DNA of 64,000 bases from Amblyomma americanum. Its lineage: Eukaryota > Arthropoda > Arachnida > Ixodida > Ixodidae. Below, one piece after another: positions 1-11,921 of this stretch (the stretch's first letter is position 1; the number at the start of each line of letters is the position of its first letter). A model generated the notes under the pieces. It ran no database searches, was not told where the DNA came from, and worked only from the letters and a program-made list of their open reading frames with translations. Location: contig NC_135504.1 in NCBI RefSeq assembly GCF_052857255.1, positions 142,316,121-142,380,120 on the forward strand, read 5' to 3'. Both the position numbers and the translations under genes were made by a program.

Positions 1-1255
1 TCCGCGCTGGTGAAACTCCGTGTTGGAGAAACTCCGCGCTGGAGAAACTGCGCGTTGGAGAAACTCCGCGTTTGAGAAACTCCGAACTGGAGAAACTCCG
101 CGATGGAGAAACTCCGCGCTGGAGAAACTCCGCGATGGAGACACTCCGCGCTGGAGAAACTGCGTGTTCGGGAAACTTCGCGTTGGAGAAACGGCGCGTT
201 GGAGAAGCTCCCCGTTGGAGAAACTCCGCGCTTGAAACACACCGCGCTGGAGAAACTCCGCGTTGGAGAAAGTCCGCGTTGGAGAATGTCCGCGTTGGAG
301 AAAGTCCGCGCTGGAGAAACTCCGCGTTGGATAAACTCCGCGCTGGAGAAACTCCGGGCTGGAGAAACTCCGCGCTGGAGAAACTCTGTGTTGGAGAAAC
401 TCCGCGCTGGAGAAACAACGCGTTGGATAAACTCCGCGCTGGAGAAACTCCGGGCTGGAGAAACTCCGCGCTGGAGAAACTCTGTGTTGGAGAAACTCCG
501 TGTTGGAGAAACTCCGTGTTGGAGAAACTCCGTGTTGGAGAAACTTCGCGTTGGAGAATCTCCGCGTTGGAGAAAGTCCGCGCTGGAGAAACTCCGCGCT
601 GGAGAAACTCCGCGTTTGAGAAACTCCGAACTGGAGAAACTCCGCGCTGGAGATACTCCTCGGTGGAGAAACTCCGCACTGGAGAAACTCCGTGCTGCAT
701 AAAATCTGCGCTTGAGAAACTCCGGACTGGAGAAACTCCGCGCAGGAGAAACTCCGTGCTGGACAAACTCCGCGCTGGAGAAACTCCGTGTTGGAGAAAC
801 TCCGCGCTGGAGAAAAATCGCGTTGGAGAAACTGCGCGTTGGAGAAACTGCGCGTTGGAGAAACTCCGCTTTGGAGAAAGTCCGAGTTGGAGAAAGTCCG
901 CGCTGGAGAAACTCTGCGTTGTATAAACTCCGCGCTGGAGAAACTCCGCGATGGAGAAACTCCGCGACGGACAAACTCCCCGATGGAGAAACTCCGCGTT
1001 GGAGAAAAGTTTGCTCTGGAGAAACTCTACGCTGAAGAAACTCCGCGCTGGAGCAACTCCGCGTTGGAGAAACTCCGCGCTGGAGAAACTCCGCGTTGGA
1101 GAAAGTCCACGTTGGAGAAGGTCCGCGTTAGAGAAAGTCCGCGTTGGAGAAAGTCCGCTTTTGAGAAACACCGCGTTGAAGAAAGTCCGCGTTTGAGAAA
1201 GTCCGCGCTGGAGAAACTCCGCGTTGTATAAACTCCGCGCTGGAGAAACTCCGCG
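1..1255. repeat. Left-edge A-type satellite, before the first hallmark
   Basis: This is the tail of an A module whose start lies outside the window. Positions 60-260 match about 11280-11460 and 19865-20060, sharing the unusual GTGTTCGGG unit near 165-174. From about 590 onward it resembles the region around 3.3-3.7 kb, including the GCATAAAATCTG unit at about 699. It carries a private 96-bp duplication at 327-518. It is more diverged from its nearest copies than the modules further right, which would fit an older or less homogenised part of the array. Confidence 0.8.
327..518. repeat. 96-bp (six-unit) local tandem duplication
   Basis: The string GGATAAACTCCGCGCTGG appears at about 329 and again at about 425, each followed by the GGGCTGG variant and the CTCTGTGTTGG variant in the same order. 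The 96-bp spacing is exactly six units. Corresponding places in other modules (for example near 1918 and 6720) hold one copy, so this is a local gain. Confidence 0.85.
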
Positions 1256-1974
1256 ATGGAGAAACTCCTCGACGGACAAACTCCGCGATGGAGAAATTCC
1301 GCGTTGGAGGAAAGTCCGCGTTGGAGAAAAATCCGCGTTAGAGAAAAGTCCGCTCTGGAGAAACTCTATGCTGGAGAAACTCCGCGCTGGAGCAACTCCG
1401 CGTTGGAGAAACTTTGCGCTGGAGAAACTCCGAGTTGGAGAAACTCCGCGCTAGAGAAACTTCGCGTTGGAGAAACTGCGCGTTGGAGAAACTCCGCTTT
1501 GAAGAAACTCCGCGTTGGACAAAGTCCGCGTTGGAGAAAGTCCGCGTTGGTGAGAGTCGGTGATGGAGAAACTCCGCGCTGGAGAAACTACGCGTTTGAG
1601 AAACTCCGAAGTGGAGAAACTCCGCGATGGAGACATTCCGCGCTGGAGAATCTACGCATTTGAGAAACTCCGAACTGGAGAAACTCCGCGATGGAGACAA
1701 TCCGCGCTGGAGAAACTCCGCGCTGAAGAAACTCCGTGTAGGAGAAACTCCGTGTTGGAGAAACTTCGCGTTGGAGAAACGGCGCGTTGGAGAAACTCCG
1801 CGTTGGAGAAACTCCGCGCTTGAAACACACCACGCTGGAGAAACTCCGCGTTGGAGAAAGTCCGCGTTGGAGAATGTCCGCGTTGGAGAAAGTCCGCGCT
1901 GGAGAAACTCCGCGTTGGATAAACTCCGCGCTGGAGAAACTCCGGGCTGGAGAAACTCCGCGCTGGAGAAACTC

Positions 1975-2046
1975 CGTGTTGGAGAAACTCCGTGTTGGAG
2001 AAACTCCGTGTTGGAGAAACTCCGTGTTGGAGAAACTCCGTGTTGG
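1975..2046. repeat. Run of five CGTGTTGG-type units
   Basis: CGTGTT occurs at 1975, 1991, 2007, 2023 and 2039, so five identical variant units stand side by side. Equivalent runs in other modules have three units (around 22157 and 26288) or four (around 7947, 14148, 16690, 33948), often followed by one CTTCGTGTTGG unit. The run length therefore varies between otherwise near-identical copies, as expected for slippage or unequal exchange by single units. Confidence 0.85.
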
Positions 2047-3354
2047 AGAAACTCCGCGTTGGAGAAAGTCCGCGTTGGAGAAAGTCCGCGCTGGAGAATC
2101 TCCGCGCTGGAGAAACTCCGCGTTTGAGAAACTCCGAACTGGAGAAACTCCGCGCTGGAGATACTCCTCGGTGGAGAAACTCCGCGCTGGAGAAACTCCG
2201 TGCTGCATAAAATCTGCGCTGGAGAAACTCCGGACTGGAGAAACTCCGCGCAGGAGAAACTCCGTGCTGGACAAACTCCACGCTGGAGAAACTCCGTGTT
2301 GGAGAAACTCTGCGCTGGAGAAAAATCGCGTTAGAGAAACTGCGCGTTGGAGAAACTCCGCGTTGGAGAAACTCCGCGTTGGAGAAAGTCCGCGTTGGAG
2401 AAAGTCCGCGTTGGAGAGAGTCCGCGATGGAGAAATTCCGCGCTGGAGAAACTCCGCGTTTGAGAAACTCCGAACTGGAGAAACTCCGCGATGGAGAAAC
2501 TCCGCGCTGGAGAAACTCCGTGTTGGAGAAACTTCGTGTTGGGGAAACTTCGCGTTGGAGAAACTCCGCCTTGGAGAAACTTCGCTTTGAAGAAACGGCG
2601 CGTTGGAGAAACTCCGCGCTTGAAACACACCGCGCTGGAGAAACTCCGCGTTGGAGAAAGTCCGCGATTGAGAAGGTGCGCGTTGGAGAAAGTCCGCGTT
2701 GGAGAAAGTCCGCGTTGGAGAAACTCCGCGTTGTATAAACTCCGCGCTGGAGAAACTCCGCGATGGAGAAACTCCGCGAAGGACAAACTCCGCGATGGAG
2801 AAACTCCGCGCTTGAGAAACTCCGTGTTGGAGATACTCCGCGCTGGAGAAACCTCGCGTTGGAGAAACTGCGCGTTGGAGAAACTTCGCTTTGAAGAAAC
2901 GGCGCGTTGGAGAAACTCCGCGTTAGAGAAACTCCGCGCTTGAAACACACCGCGCTGGAGAAACTCCGCGTTGGAGAAAGTCCGCGTCGGAGAAGGTCCG
3001 CGTTGGAGAAAGTCCGCGTTGGAGAAAATCCGTGTTGTAGAAACTCCGCCTTGGAGAAACTTCGCGTTGAAGAAACGGCGCGTTGGAGATACTCCGCGTT
3101 GGAGAAACTCCGCGCTTGAAACACACCGCGCTGGAGAAACTACGCGTTGGAGAAAGTCCGCGTTGGAGAAGGTCCGCGTTGGAGAAAGTCCGCGTTGGAG
3201 AAAGTCCGCGTTGGAGAAACTCCGCGTTGAAGAAACTTCGTGTTGGAGAAACTCCGCGTTGGAGAAAGTCCGCGTTGGAGAAAGTCCGCGCTGGAGAAAC
3301 TCCGCGCTGGAGAAACTCGGCGTTTGAGAAACTCCGAACTGGAGAAACTCCGCG

Positions 3355-6025
3355 TTTGAGACACTCCGAACTGGAGAAACTCCGCGCTGGAGATACTCCT
3401 TGGTGGAGAAACTCCGCGCTGGAGAAACTCCGTGCTGCATAAAATCTGCGCTGGAGAAACTCCGGACTGGAGAAACTCCGCGCAGGAGAAACTCCGTGCT
3501 GGACAAACTCCGCGCTGGAGAAACTCCGTGTTGGAGAAACTCCGCGCTGGAGAAAAATCGCGTTGGAGAAACTGCGCGTTGGAGAAACTGCGCGTTGGAG
3601 AAACTCCGCTTTGGAGAAAGTCCGAGTTGGAGAAAGTCCGCGCTTGAGAAACTCTGCGTTGTATAAACTCCGCGCTGGAGAAACTCCGCGATGGAGAAAC
3701 TCCGCGACGGACAAACTCCGCGATGGAGAAACTCCGCGCCGGAGAAACTCCGTGTTGGAGAAACTTCGTGTTGGGGAAACTTCGCGTTGGAGAAACTCCG
3801 CCTTGGAGAAACTTCGCTTTGAAGAAACGGCGCGTTGGAGAAACTCCGCGTTAGAGAAACTCCGCGCTTGAAACACACCGCGCTGGAGAAACTCCGCGTT
3901 GGAGAAAGTCCGCGATGGAGAAGGTACGCGTTGGAGAAAGTCCGCGTTGGAGAAACTCCGCGTTGTATTAACTCCGCGCTGGAGAAACTCCGCGATGGAG
4001 AAACTCCGCGACGGACAAACTCCGCGATGGAGAAACTCCGCGTTGTATTAACTCCGCGCTGGAGAAACTCCGCGATGGAGAAACTCCGCGACGGACAAAC
4101 TCCGCGATGGAGAAACTCCGCGCTGGAGAAACTCCGTGTTGGAGAAACTTTGTGTTGGGGAAACTTCGCGTTGGAGAAACTCCGCCTTGGAGAAACTTCG
4201 CTTTGAAGAAACGGCGCGTTGGAGAAACTCCGCGTTAGAGAAACTCCGCGCTTGAAACACACCGCGCTGGAGAAACTCCGCGTTGGAGAAAGTCCGCGAT
4301 GGAGAAGGTACGCGTTGGAGAAAGTCCGCGTTGGAGAAACTCCGCGTTGTATTAACTCCGCGCTGGAGAAACTCCGCGATGGAGAAACTCCGCGACGGAC
4401 AAACACCGCGATGGAGAAACTCCGCGCTTGAGAAACTCCGTGTTGGAGACACTCCGCGCTGGAGAAACTTCGCGTTGGAGAAACTGCGCGTTGGAGAAAC
4501 ATCGCTTTGAAGAAACGGCGCGTTGGAGAAACTCCGCGTTAGAGAAACTCCGCGCTTGAAACACACCGCGCTGGAGAAACTCCGCGTTGGAGAAAGTCCG
4601 CGTCGGAGAAGGTCCGCGTTGGAGAAAGTCCGCGTTGGAGAAAATCCGTGTTGTAGAAATGCCGCCTTGGAGAAACTTCGCGTTGAAGAAACGGCGCGTT
4701 GGAGATACTCCGTGTTGGAGAAACTACGCGCTTGAAACACACCGCGCTGGAGAAACTCCGCGTTGGAGAAAGTCCGCGTTGGAGAAGGTCCGCGTTGGAT
4801 AAAGTCCGCGTTGGAGAAAGTCCGCGTTGGAGAAACTCCGCGTTGAAGAAAGTCCGAGTTGGAGAAAGTCCGCGCTGGAGAAACTCTGCGTTGTATAAAC
4901 TCCGCGCTGGAGAAACTCCGCAATGGAGAAACTCCGCGACGGACAAACTCCGCGATGGAGAAACTCCGCGTAGGAGAAAAGTCCGCTCTGGAGAAACTCT
5001 ACGCTGAAGAAACTCCGCGCTGGAGCAACTCCGCATTGGAAAAACTCCGCGCTGGAGAAACTCTGTGCTGCATAAAATCTGCGCTGGAGAATCTCCGGGC
5101 TGGAGAACTCCGCGCTGGAGAAACTCCGTGCTGGACAAACTCCGCGCTGGAGAAACTCCGTGTTGGAGAAACTCCGCGCTGGAGAAACTTCGCGTTGGTG
5201 AAAATGCGCGTTGGAGAAACTCTGCGTTGGAGAAAGTCCGCGTTGGAGAAAGTCCGGGTTGGTGAGAGTCCGCGATGGAGAAACTCCGCGCTGGAGAAAC
5301 TACGCGTTTGAGAAACTCCGAACATGAGAAACTCCGCGATGGAGACAACCCGCGCTGGAGAAACTCCGTGTTGGAGAAACTCCGTGCTGGACAAACTCCG
5401 CGCTGGAGATACTCCGTGTTTGAGAAACTCCGCGCTGGAGAAACTCCGCGTTGGAGAAAGTCCACGTTGGAGAAGGTCCGCGTTGGAGAAAGTCCGCGTT
5501 GGAGAAAGTCCGCGTTTGAGAAACACCGCGTTGAAGAAAGTCCGCGTTTGAGAAAGTCCGCGCTGGAGAAACTCTGCGTTGTATAAACTCCGCGCTGGAG
5601 AAACTCCGCGGTGGAGAAACTCCTCGACGGACAAACTCCGCGATGGAGAAATTCCGCGTTGGAGGAAAGTCCGCGTTGGAGAAAAATCCGCGTTAGAGAA
5701 AAGTCCGCTCTGGAGAAACTCTATGCTGGAGAAACTCCGCGCTGGAGCAACTCCGCGTTGGAGAAACTCTGCGCTGGAGAAACTCCGAGGTGGAGAAACT
5801 CCGCGCTAGAGAAACTTCGCGTTGGAGAAACTGCGCGTTGGAGAAACTCCGCTTTGGAGAAACTCCGCGTTGGACAAAGTCCGCGTTGGAGAAAGTCCGC
5901 GTTGGTGAGAGTCCGCGATGGAGAAACTCCGCACTGGAGAAACTACGCGTTTGAGAAACTCCGAACTGGAGAAACTCCGCGATGGAGACAATCCGCGCTG
6001 GAGAAACTCCGCGCTGAAGAAACTC
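3355..6025. repeat. Segmental duplication D1, left copy
   Basis: The ordered variants here match 8128-10798 at a constant shift of 4,773 bp. Landmarks at matching places include GCATAAAATCTG (3438 and 8211), the paired GTTGTATTAAC units (3962/4042 and 8735/8815) and the A hallmark (5611 and 10384). Over the 926-bp minus-strand frame at 4539-5465 I see four residue differences from its partner at 9312-10238. Left of about 3355 the shift changes by one unit. Right of about 6025 the two copies follow different partners. Confidence 0.85.
3962..4121. repeat. 80-bp (five-unit) duplication marked by GTTGTATTAAC
   Basis: GTTGTATTAACTCC occurs at 3962 and again 80 bp later, each followed by the same CGATGG, CGACGGAC and CGATGG units. 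The same pair recurs in the homologous modules near 8735, 17499, 27069, 40607, 43547 and 49964, so the duplication predates the larger amplifications. TTAA occurs in the window almost only in this variant. Confidence 0.85.
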
Positions 6026-7292
6026 CGTGCTGGACAAACTCCGCGCTGGAGAAACTCCGTGTTGGAGAAACTCCGCGCTGGAGAAACTTCGCGTTGGAGA
6101 AACTGCGCGTTGGAGAAACTCCGCGTTGGAGAAACTCCGCGTTGGAGAAAGTCCGCGTTGGAGAGAGTCCGCGATGGAGAAGGTACGCGTTGGAGAAAGT
6201 CCGCGTTGGAGAAACTCCGCGTTGTATTAACTCCGCGCTGGAGAAACTCCGCGATGGAGAAACTCCGCGACGGACAAACTCTGCGCTGGAGAAACTCCGA
6301 GTTGGAGAAACTCCGCGCTAGAGAAACTTCGCGTTGGAGAAACTGCGCGTTGGAGAAACTCCGCTTTGGAGAAACTCCGCGTTGGACAAAGTCCGCTTTG
6401 GAGAAAGTCCGCGTTGGTGAGAGTCCGCGATGGAGAAACTCCGCGCTGCAGAAACTACGCGTTTGAGAAACTCCGAACTGGAGAAACTCCGCGATGGAGA
6501 CAATCCGCGCTTGAGAAAATCCGCGCTGAAGAAACTCCGTGTAGGAGAAACTCCGTGTTGGAGAAACTTCGCGTTGGAGAAACGCCGCGTTGGAGAAACT
6601 CCGCGTTGGAGAAACTCCGCGCTTGAAACACACCGCGCTGGAGAAACTCCGCGTTGGAGAAAGTCCGCTTTGGAGAATGTCCGCGTTGGAGAAAGTCCGC
6701 GCTGGAGAACCTCCGCGTTGGATAAACTCCGCGCTGGAGAAACTCCGGGCTGGAGAAACTCCGCGCTGGAGAAACTCCGTGTTGGAGAAACTCCGTGTTG
6801 GAGAAACTCCGTGTTGGAGAAACTCCGTGTTGGAGAAACTCCGCGTTGGAGAAAGTCCGCGTTGGAGAAAGTCCGCGCTGGAGAAACTCCGCGCTGGAGA
6901 AACTCCGCGTTTGAGAAACTCCGAACTGGAGAAACTCCGCGCTGGAGAAACTCCGCGTTTGAGACACTCCGAACGGGAGAAACTCCGCGCTGGAGATACT
7001 CCTCCGTGGAGAAACTCCGCGCTGGAGAAACTCCGTGCTGCATAAAATCTGCGCTGGAGAAACTCCGGGCTGGAGAACTCCGCGCTGGAGAAACTCCGTG
7101 CTGGACAAACTCCGCGCTGGAGATACTCCGTGTTTGAGAAACTCCGCGCTGGAGAAACTCCGCGTTGGAGAAAGTCCACGTTGGAGAAGGTCCGCGTTGG
7201 AGAAAGTCCGCGTTGGAGAAAGTCCGCGTTTGAGAAAGTCCGCGCTGGAGAAACTCTGCGTTGTATAAACTCCGCGCTGGAGAAACTCCGCG
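5611..7292. repeat. A module 2 (short hybrid, 1,682 bp)
   Basis: The first 415 bp follow module 4 (shift +4,773). From about 6165 the order of variants instead follows the right part of module 6 (shift +8,730, rising to +8,746). Compared with module 6 (2,546 bp) it lacks 864 bp, exactly 54 units. This looks like the product of a deletion by unequal exchange. The junction lies between about 6025 and 6165, where variants such as GGAGAGAGTCCGCGATGG meet GGAGAAGGTACG. Confidence 0.75.
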
Positions 7293-10200
7293 GTGGAGAA
7301 ACTCCTCGACGGACAAACTCCGCGATGGAGAAATTCCGCGTTGGAGGAAAGTCCGCGTTGGAGAAAAATCCGCGTTAGAGAAAAGTCCGCTCTGGAGAAA
7401 CTCTATGCTGGAGAAACTCCGCGCTGGAGCAACTCCGCGTTGGAGAAACTCTGCGCTGGAGAAACTCCGAGGTGGAGAAACTCCGCGCTAGAGAAACTTC
7501 GCGTTGGAGAAACTGCGCGTTGGAGAAACTCCGCTTTGGAGAAACTCCGCGTTGGACAAAGTCCGCGTTGGAGAAAGTCCGCGTTGGTGAGAGTTCGCGA
7601 TGGAGAAACTCCGCACTGGAGAAACTACGCGTTTGAGAAACTCCGAACTGGAGAAACTCCGCGATGGAGACAATCCGCGCTGGAGAAACTCCGCGCTGAA
7701 GAAACTCCGTGTAGGAGAAACTCCGTGTTGGAGAAACTTCGCGTTGGAGAAACGGCGCGTTGGAGAAACTCCGCGTTGGAGAAACTCCGCGCTTGAAACA
7801 CACCGCGCTGGAGAAACTCCGCGTTGGAGAAAGTCCGCTTTGGAGAATGTCCGCGTTGGAGAAAGTCCACGCTGGAGAACCTCCGCGTTGGATAAACTCC
7901 GTGCTGGAGAAACTCCGGGCTGGAGAAACTCCGCGCTGGAGAAACTCCGTGTTGGAGAAACTCCGTGTTGGAGAAACTCCGTGTTGGAGAAACTCCGTGT
8001 TGGAGAAACTTCGTGTTGGAGAAACTCCGCGTTGGAGAAAGTCCGCGCTGGAGAAACTCCGCGCTGGAGAAACTCCGCGTTTGAGAAACTCCGAACTGGA
8101 GAAACTCCGCGCTGGACAAACTCCGCGTTTGAGACACTCCGAACTGGAGAAACTCCGCGCTGGAGATACTCCTTGGTGGAGAAACTCCGCGCTGGAGAAA
8201 CTCCGTGCTGCATAAAATCTGCGCTGGAGAAACTCCGGACTGGAGAAACTCCGCGCAGGAGAAACTCCGTGCTGGACAAACTCCGCGCTGGAGAAACTCC
8301 GTGTTGGAGAAACTCCGCGCTGGAGAAAAATCGCGTTGGAGAAACTGCGCGTTGGAGAAACTGCGCGTTGGAGAAACTCCGCTTTGGAGAAAGTCCGAGT
8401 TGGAGAAAGTCCGCGCTTGAGAAACTCTGCGTTGTATAAACTCCGCGCTGGAGAAACTCCGCGATGGAGAAACTCCGCGACGGACAAACTCCGCGATGGA
8501 GAAACTCCGCGCCGGAGAAACTCCGTGTTGGAGAAACTTCGTGTTGGGGAAACTTCGCGTTGGAGAAACTCCGCCTTGGAGAAACTTCGCTTTGAAGAAA
8601 CGGCGCGTTGGAGAAACTCCGCGTTAGAGAAACTCCGCGCTTGAAACACACCGCGCTGGAGAAACTCCGCGTTGGAGAAAGTCCGCGATGGAGAAGGTAC
8701 GCGTTGGAGAAAGTCCGCGTTGGAGAAACTCCGCGTTGTATTAACTCCGCGCTGGAGAAACTCCGCGATGGAGAAACTCCGCGACGGACAAACTCCGCGA
8801 TGGAGAAACTCCGCGTTGTATTAACTCCGCGCTGGAGAAACTCCGCGATGGAGAAACTCCGCGACGGACAAACTCCGCGATGGAGAAACTCCGCGCTGGA
8901 GAAACTCCGTGTTGGAGAAACTTCGTGTTGGGGAAACTTCGCGTTGGAGAAACTCCGCCTTGGAGAAACTTCGCTTTGAAGAAACGGCGCGTTGGAGAAA
9001 CTCCGCGTTAGAGAAACTCCGCGCTTGAAACACACCGCGCTGGAGAAACTCCGCGTTGGAGAAAGTCCGCGATGGAGAAGGTACGCGTTGGAGAAAGTCC
9101 GCGTTGGAGAAACTCCGCGTTGTATTAACTCCGCGCTGGAGAAACTCCGCGATGGAGAAACTCCGCGACGGACAAACTCCGCGATGGAGAAACTCCGCGC
9201 TTGAGAAACTCCGTGTTGGAGACACTCCGCGCTGGAGAAACTTCGCGTTGGAGAAACTGCGCGTTGGAGAAACTTCGCTTTGAAGAAACGGCGCGTTGGA
9301 GAAACTCCGCGTTAGAGAAACTCCGCGCTTGAAACACACCGCGCTGGAGAAACTCCGCGTTGGAGAAAGTCCGCGTCGGAGAAGGTCCGCGTTGGAGAAA
9401 GTCCGCGTTGGAGAAAATCCGTGTTGTAGAAACTCCGCCTTGGAGAAACTTCGCGTTGAAGAAACGGCGCGTTGGAGATACTCCGTGTTGGAGAAACTAC
9501 GCGCTTGAAACACACCGCGCTGGAGAAACTCCGCGTTGGAGAAAGTCCGCGTTGGAGAAGGTCCGCGTTGGATAAAGTCCGCGTTGGAGAAAGTCCGCGT
9601 TGGAGAAACTCCGCGTTGAAGAAAGTCCGAGTTGGAGAAAGTCCGCGCTGGAGAAACTCTGCGTTGTATAAACTCCGCGCTGGAGAAACTCCGCAATGGA
9701 GAAACTCCGCGACGGACAAACTCCGCGATGGAGAAACTCCGCGTAGGAGAAAAGTCCGCTCTGGAGAAACTCTACGCTGAAGAAACTCCGCGCTGGAGCA
9801 ACTCCGCATTGGAAAAACTCCGCGCTGGAGAAACTCTGTGCTGCATAAAATCTGCGCTGGAGAATCCCTGGGCTGGAGAACTCCGCGCTGGAGAAACTCC
9901 GTGCTGGACAAACTCCGCGCTGGAGAAACTCCGTGTTGGAGAAACTCCGCGCTGGGGAAACTTCGCGTTGGTGAAAATGCGCGTTGGAGAAACTCTGCGT
10001 TGGAGAAAGTCCGCGTTGGAGAAAGTCCGGGTTGGTGAGAGTCCGCGATGGAGAAACTCCGCGCTGGAGAAACTACGCGTTTGAGAAACTCCGAACTGGA
10101 GAAACTCCGCGATGGAGACAACCCGCGCTGGAGAAACTCCGTGTTGGAGAAACTCCGTGCTGGACAAACTCCGCGCTGGAGATACTCCGTGTTTGAGAAA

Positions 10201-10383
10201 CTCCGCGCTGGAGAAACTCCGCGTTGGAGAAAGTCCACGTTGGAGAAGGTCCGCGTTGGAGAAAGTCCGCGTTGGAGAAAGTCCGCGTTTGAGAAACACC
10301 GCGTTGAAGAAAGTCCGCGTTTGAGAAAGTCCGCGCTGGAGAAACTCTGCGTTGTATAAACTCCGCGCTGGAGAAACTCCGCG
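7293..10383. repeat. A module 3 (3,091 bp)
   Basis: It starts with the A hallmark and carries, in order, the GTGTTGG run near 7950, GCATAAAATCTG at 8211, two GTTGTATTAAC units, several GAAACACACC units and a second GCATAAAATCTG near 9843. Module 7 (16039-18968) has the same order at shifts +8,746, +8,762 and, after a 177-bp loss near 17890, +8,585. The unit at about 9864 (GGAGAATCCCTGGGCTGG) is altered compared with GGAGAATCTCCGGG in its copies at 5091 and 18448. Confidence 0.78.
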
Positions 10384-10798
10384 GTGGAGAAACTCCTCGA
10401 CGGACAAACTCCGCGATGGAGAAATTCCGCGTTGGAGGAAAGTCCGCGGTGGAGAAAAATCCGCGTTAGAGAAAAGTCCGCTCTGGAGAAACTCTATGCT
10501 GTAGAAACTCCGCGCTGGAGCAACTCCGCGTTGGAGAAACTCTGCGCTGGAGAAACTCCGAGGTGGAGAAACTCCGCGCTAGAGAAACTTCGCGTTGGAG
10601 AAACTGCGCGTTGGAGAAACTCCGCTTTGGAGAAACTCCGCGTTGGACAAAGTCCGCGTTGGAGAAAGTCCGCGTTGGTGAGAGTCCGCGATGGAGAAAC
10701 TCCGCACTGGAGAAACTACGCGTTTGAGAAACTCCGAACTGGAGAAACTCCGCGATGGAGACAATCCGCGCTGGAGAAACTCCGCGCTGAAGAAACTC
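8128..10798. repeat. Segmental duplication D1, right copy
   Basis: Partner of 3355-6025 at a shift of 4,773 bp. A third copy of its central part lies at about 43633-44700, shift +34,812 (GTTGTATTAAC pairs, GAAACACACC spacing and the GTAGGAGAAAAG unit agree). Its right half also matches 18057-18992 at +8,585. It is thus a node shared by several rounds of duplication. Confidence 0.83.
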
Positions 10799-11921
10799 CG
10801 TGTAGGAGAAACTCCGTGTTGGAGAAACTTCGCGTTGGAGAAACGGCGCGTTGGAGAAACACCGCGTTGGAGAAACTCCGCGCTTGAAACACACCACGCT
10901 GGAGAAACTCCGCGTTGGAGAAAGTCCGCGTTGGAGAAGGTCCGCGTTGGAGAAAGTCCGCGTTGGAGAAACTCTACGCTGGAAAAACTCCGCGCTATAG
11001 CAACTCCGCGTTGGAGAAACTCCGCGCTGGAGAAACTCCGTGCTGCATAAAATCTGCGCTGGAGAAACTCCGGGCTGGAGAAACTCCGCGCTGGAGAAAC
11101 TCCGTGCTGGACAAACTCCGCGCTGGAGAAACTCCGTGTTGGAGAAACTCCGCGCTGGAGAAACTTCGCGTTGGAGAAACTGCGCGTTGGAGAAACTCCG
11201 CGTTGGAGAAACTCCGCGTTGGAGAAAGTCCGCGTTGGAGAGAGTCCGCGATGGAAAAAATTCGCGCTGGAGAAACTCCGCGTTTGAGAAACTCCGAACT
11301 GGAGAAACTCCGCGATGGAGAAACTCCGCGCTGGAGAAACTCCGCGATGGAGACACTCCGCGCTGTAGAAACTGCGTGTTCGGGAAACTTCGCGTTGGAG
11401 AAACGGCGCGTTGGAGAAGCTCCGCGTTGGAGAAACTCCGCGCTTGAAACACACCGCGCTGGAGAAACTCCGCGTTGGAGAAAGCCCGCGTTGGAGAATG
11501 TCCGCGTTGGAGAAAGTCCGCGCTGGAGAAACTCCGCGCTGGAGAAACTCCGCGTTTGAGAAACTCCGAACTAGAGAAACTCCGCGCTGGAGATACTCCT
11601 CGGTGGAGAAACTCCGCGCGGGAGAAACTCCGTGCTGCATAAAATCTGCGCTGGAGAAACTCCGGGCTGGAGAACTCCGCGCTGGAGAAACTCCGTGCTG
11701 GACAAACTCCGCGCTGGAGAAACTCCGTGTTGGAGAAACTCCGCGCTGGAGAAACTCCGCGTTGGAGAAAGTCCACGTTGGAGAAGGTCCGCGTTGGAGA
11801 AAGTCCGCGTTGGAGAAAGTCCGCGTTTGAGAAACACCGCGTTGAAGAAAGTCCGCGTTTGAGAAAGTCCGCGCTGGAGAAACTCCGCGTTGTATAAACT
11901 CCGCGCTGGAGAAACTCCGCG
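10384..11921. repeat. A module 4 (1,538 bp), start of super-repeat copy 1
   Basis: Module 8 (18969-20506) has the same length and the same order of variants at a shift of 8,585 bp. They share the rare units CTCTATGCTGTAG (near 10494 and 19079), GCTATAGCAACTCC (near 10991 and 19576), GATGGAAAAAATTCGC (near 11250) and GTGTTCGGG (near 11367). Over the 436-codon minus frame at 10466-11776 I see only a few differences from 19051-20361, so the copies are close to identical. Confidence 0.82.

Larger units (their letters stand above)
1256..5610. repeat. A module 1 (long, 4.36 kb)
   Basis: It begins at the A hallmark (CTCCTCGACGG, then the 17-bp units GGAGGAAAGTCCGCGTT, GGAGAAAAATCCGCGTT and AGAGAAAAGTCCGCTCT at about 1306-1357). 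It is the longest stretch between hallmarks in the left half. It contains a run of five CGTGTTGG units (1975-2046) and several GAAACACACC units. Its right part, from about 3355, is the same series of variants as 8128-10383 with a constant 4,773-bp shift. The left part is more diverged from all later modules. Boundaries are defined by the hallmark and are otherwise arbitrary. Confidence 0.75.

Noticed and set aside
160..185. CENP-B-box-like string TTCGGGAAACTTCGCG (also near 11369, 19967 and 20961)
   Set aside because: The first part fits the TTCGNNNNA core, but the required CGGG after two further bases is TCGC here. It is also rare in the array, unlike true CENP-B-box satellites.
72..926. Plus-strand open frames, up to about 290 codons
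   Set aside because: Same reasoning: all three frames read the same LEKLRAGETPRWRNSA-type repeat, so none is distinguished as coding.
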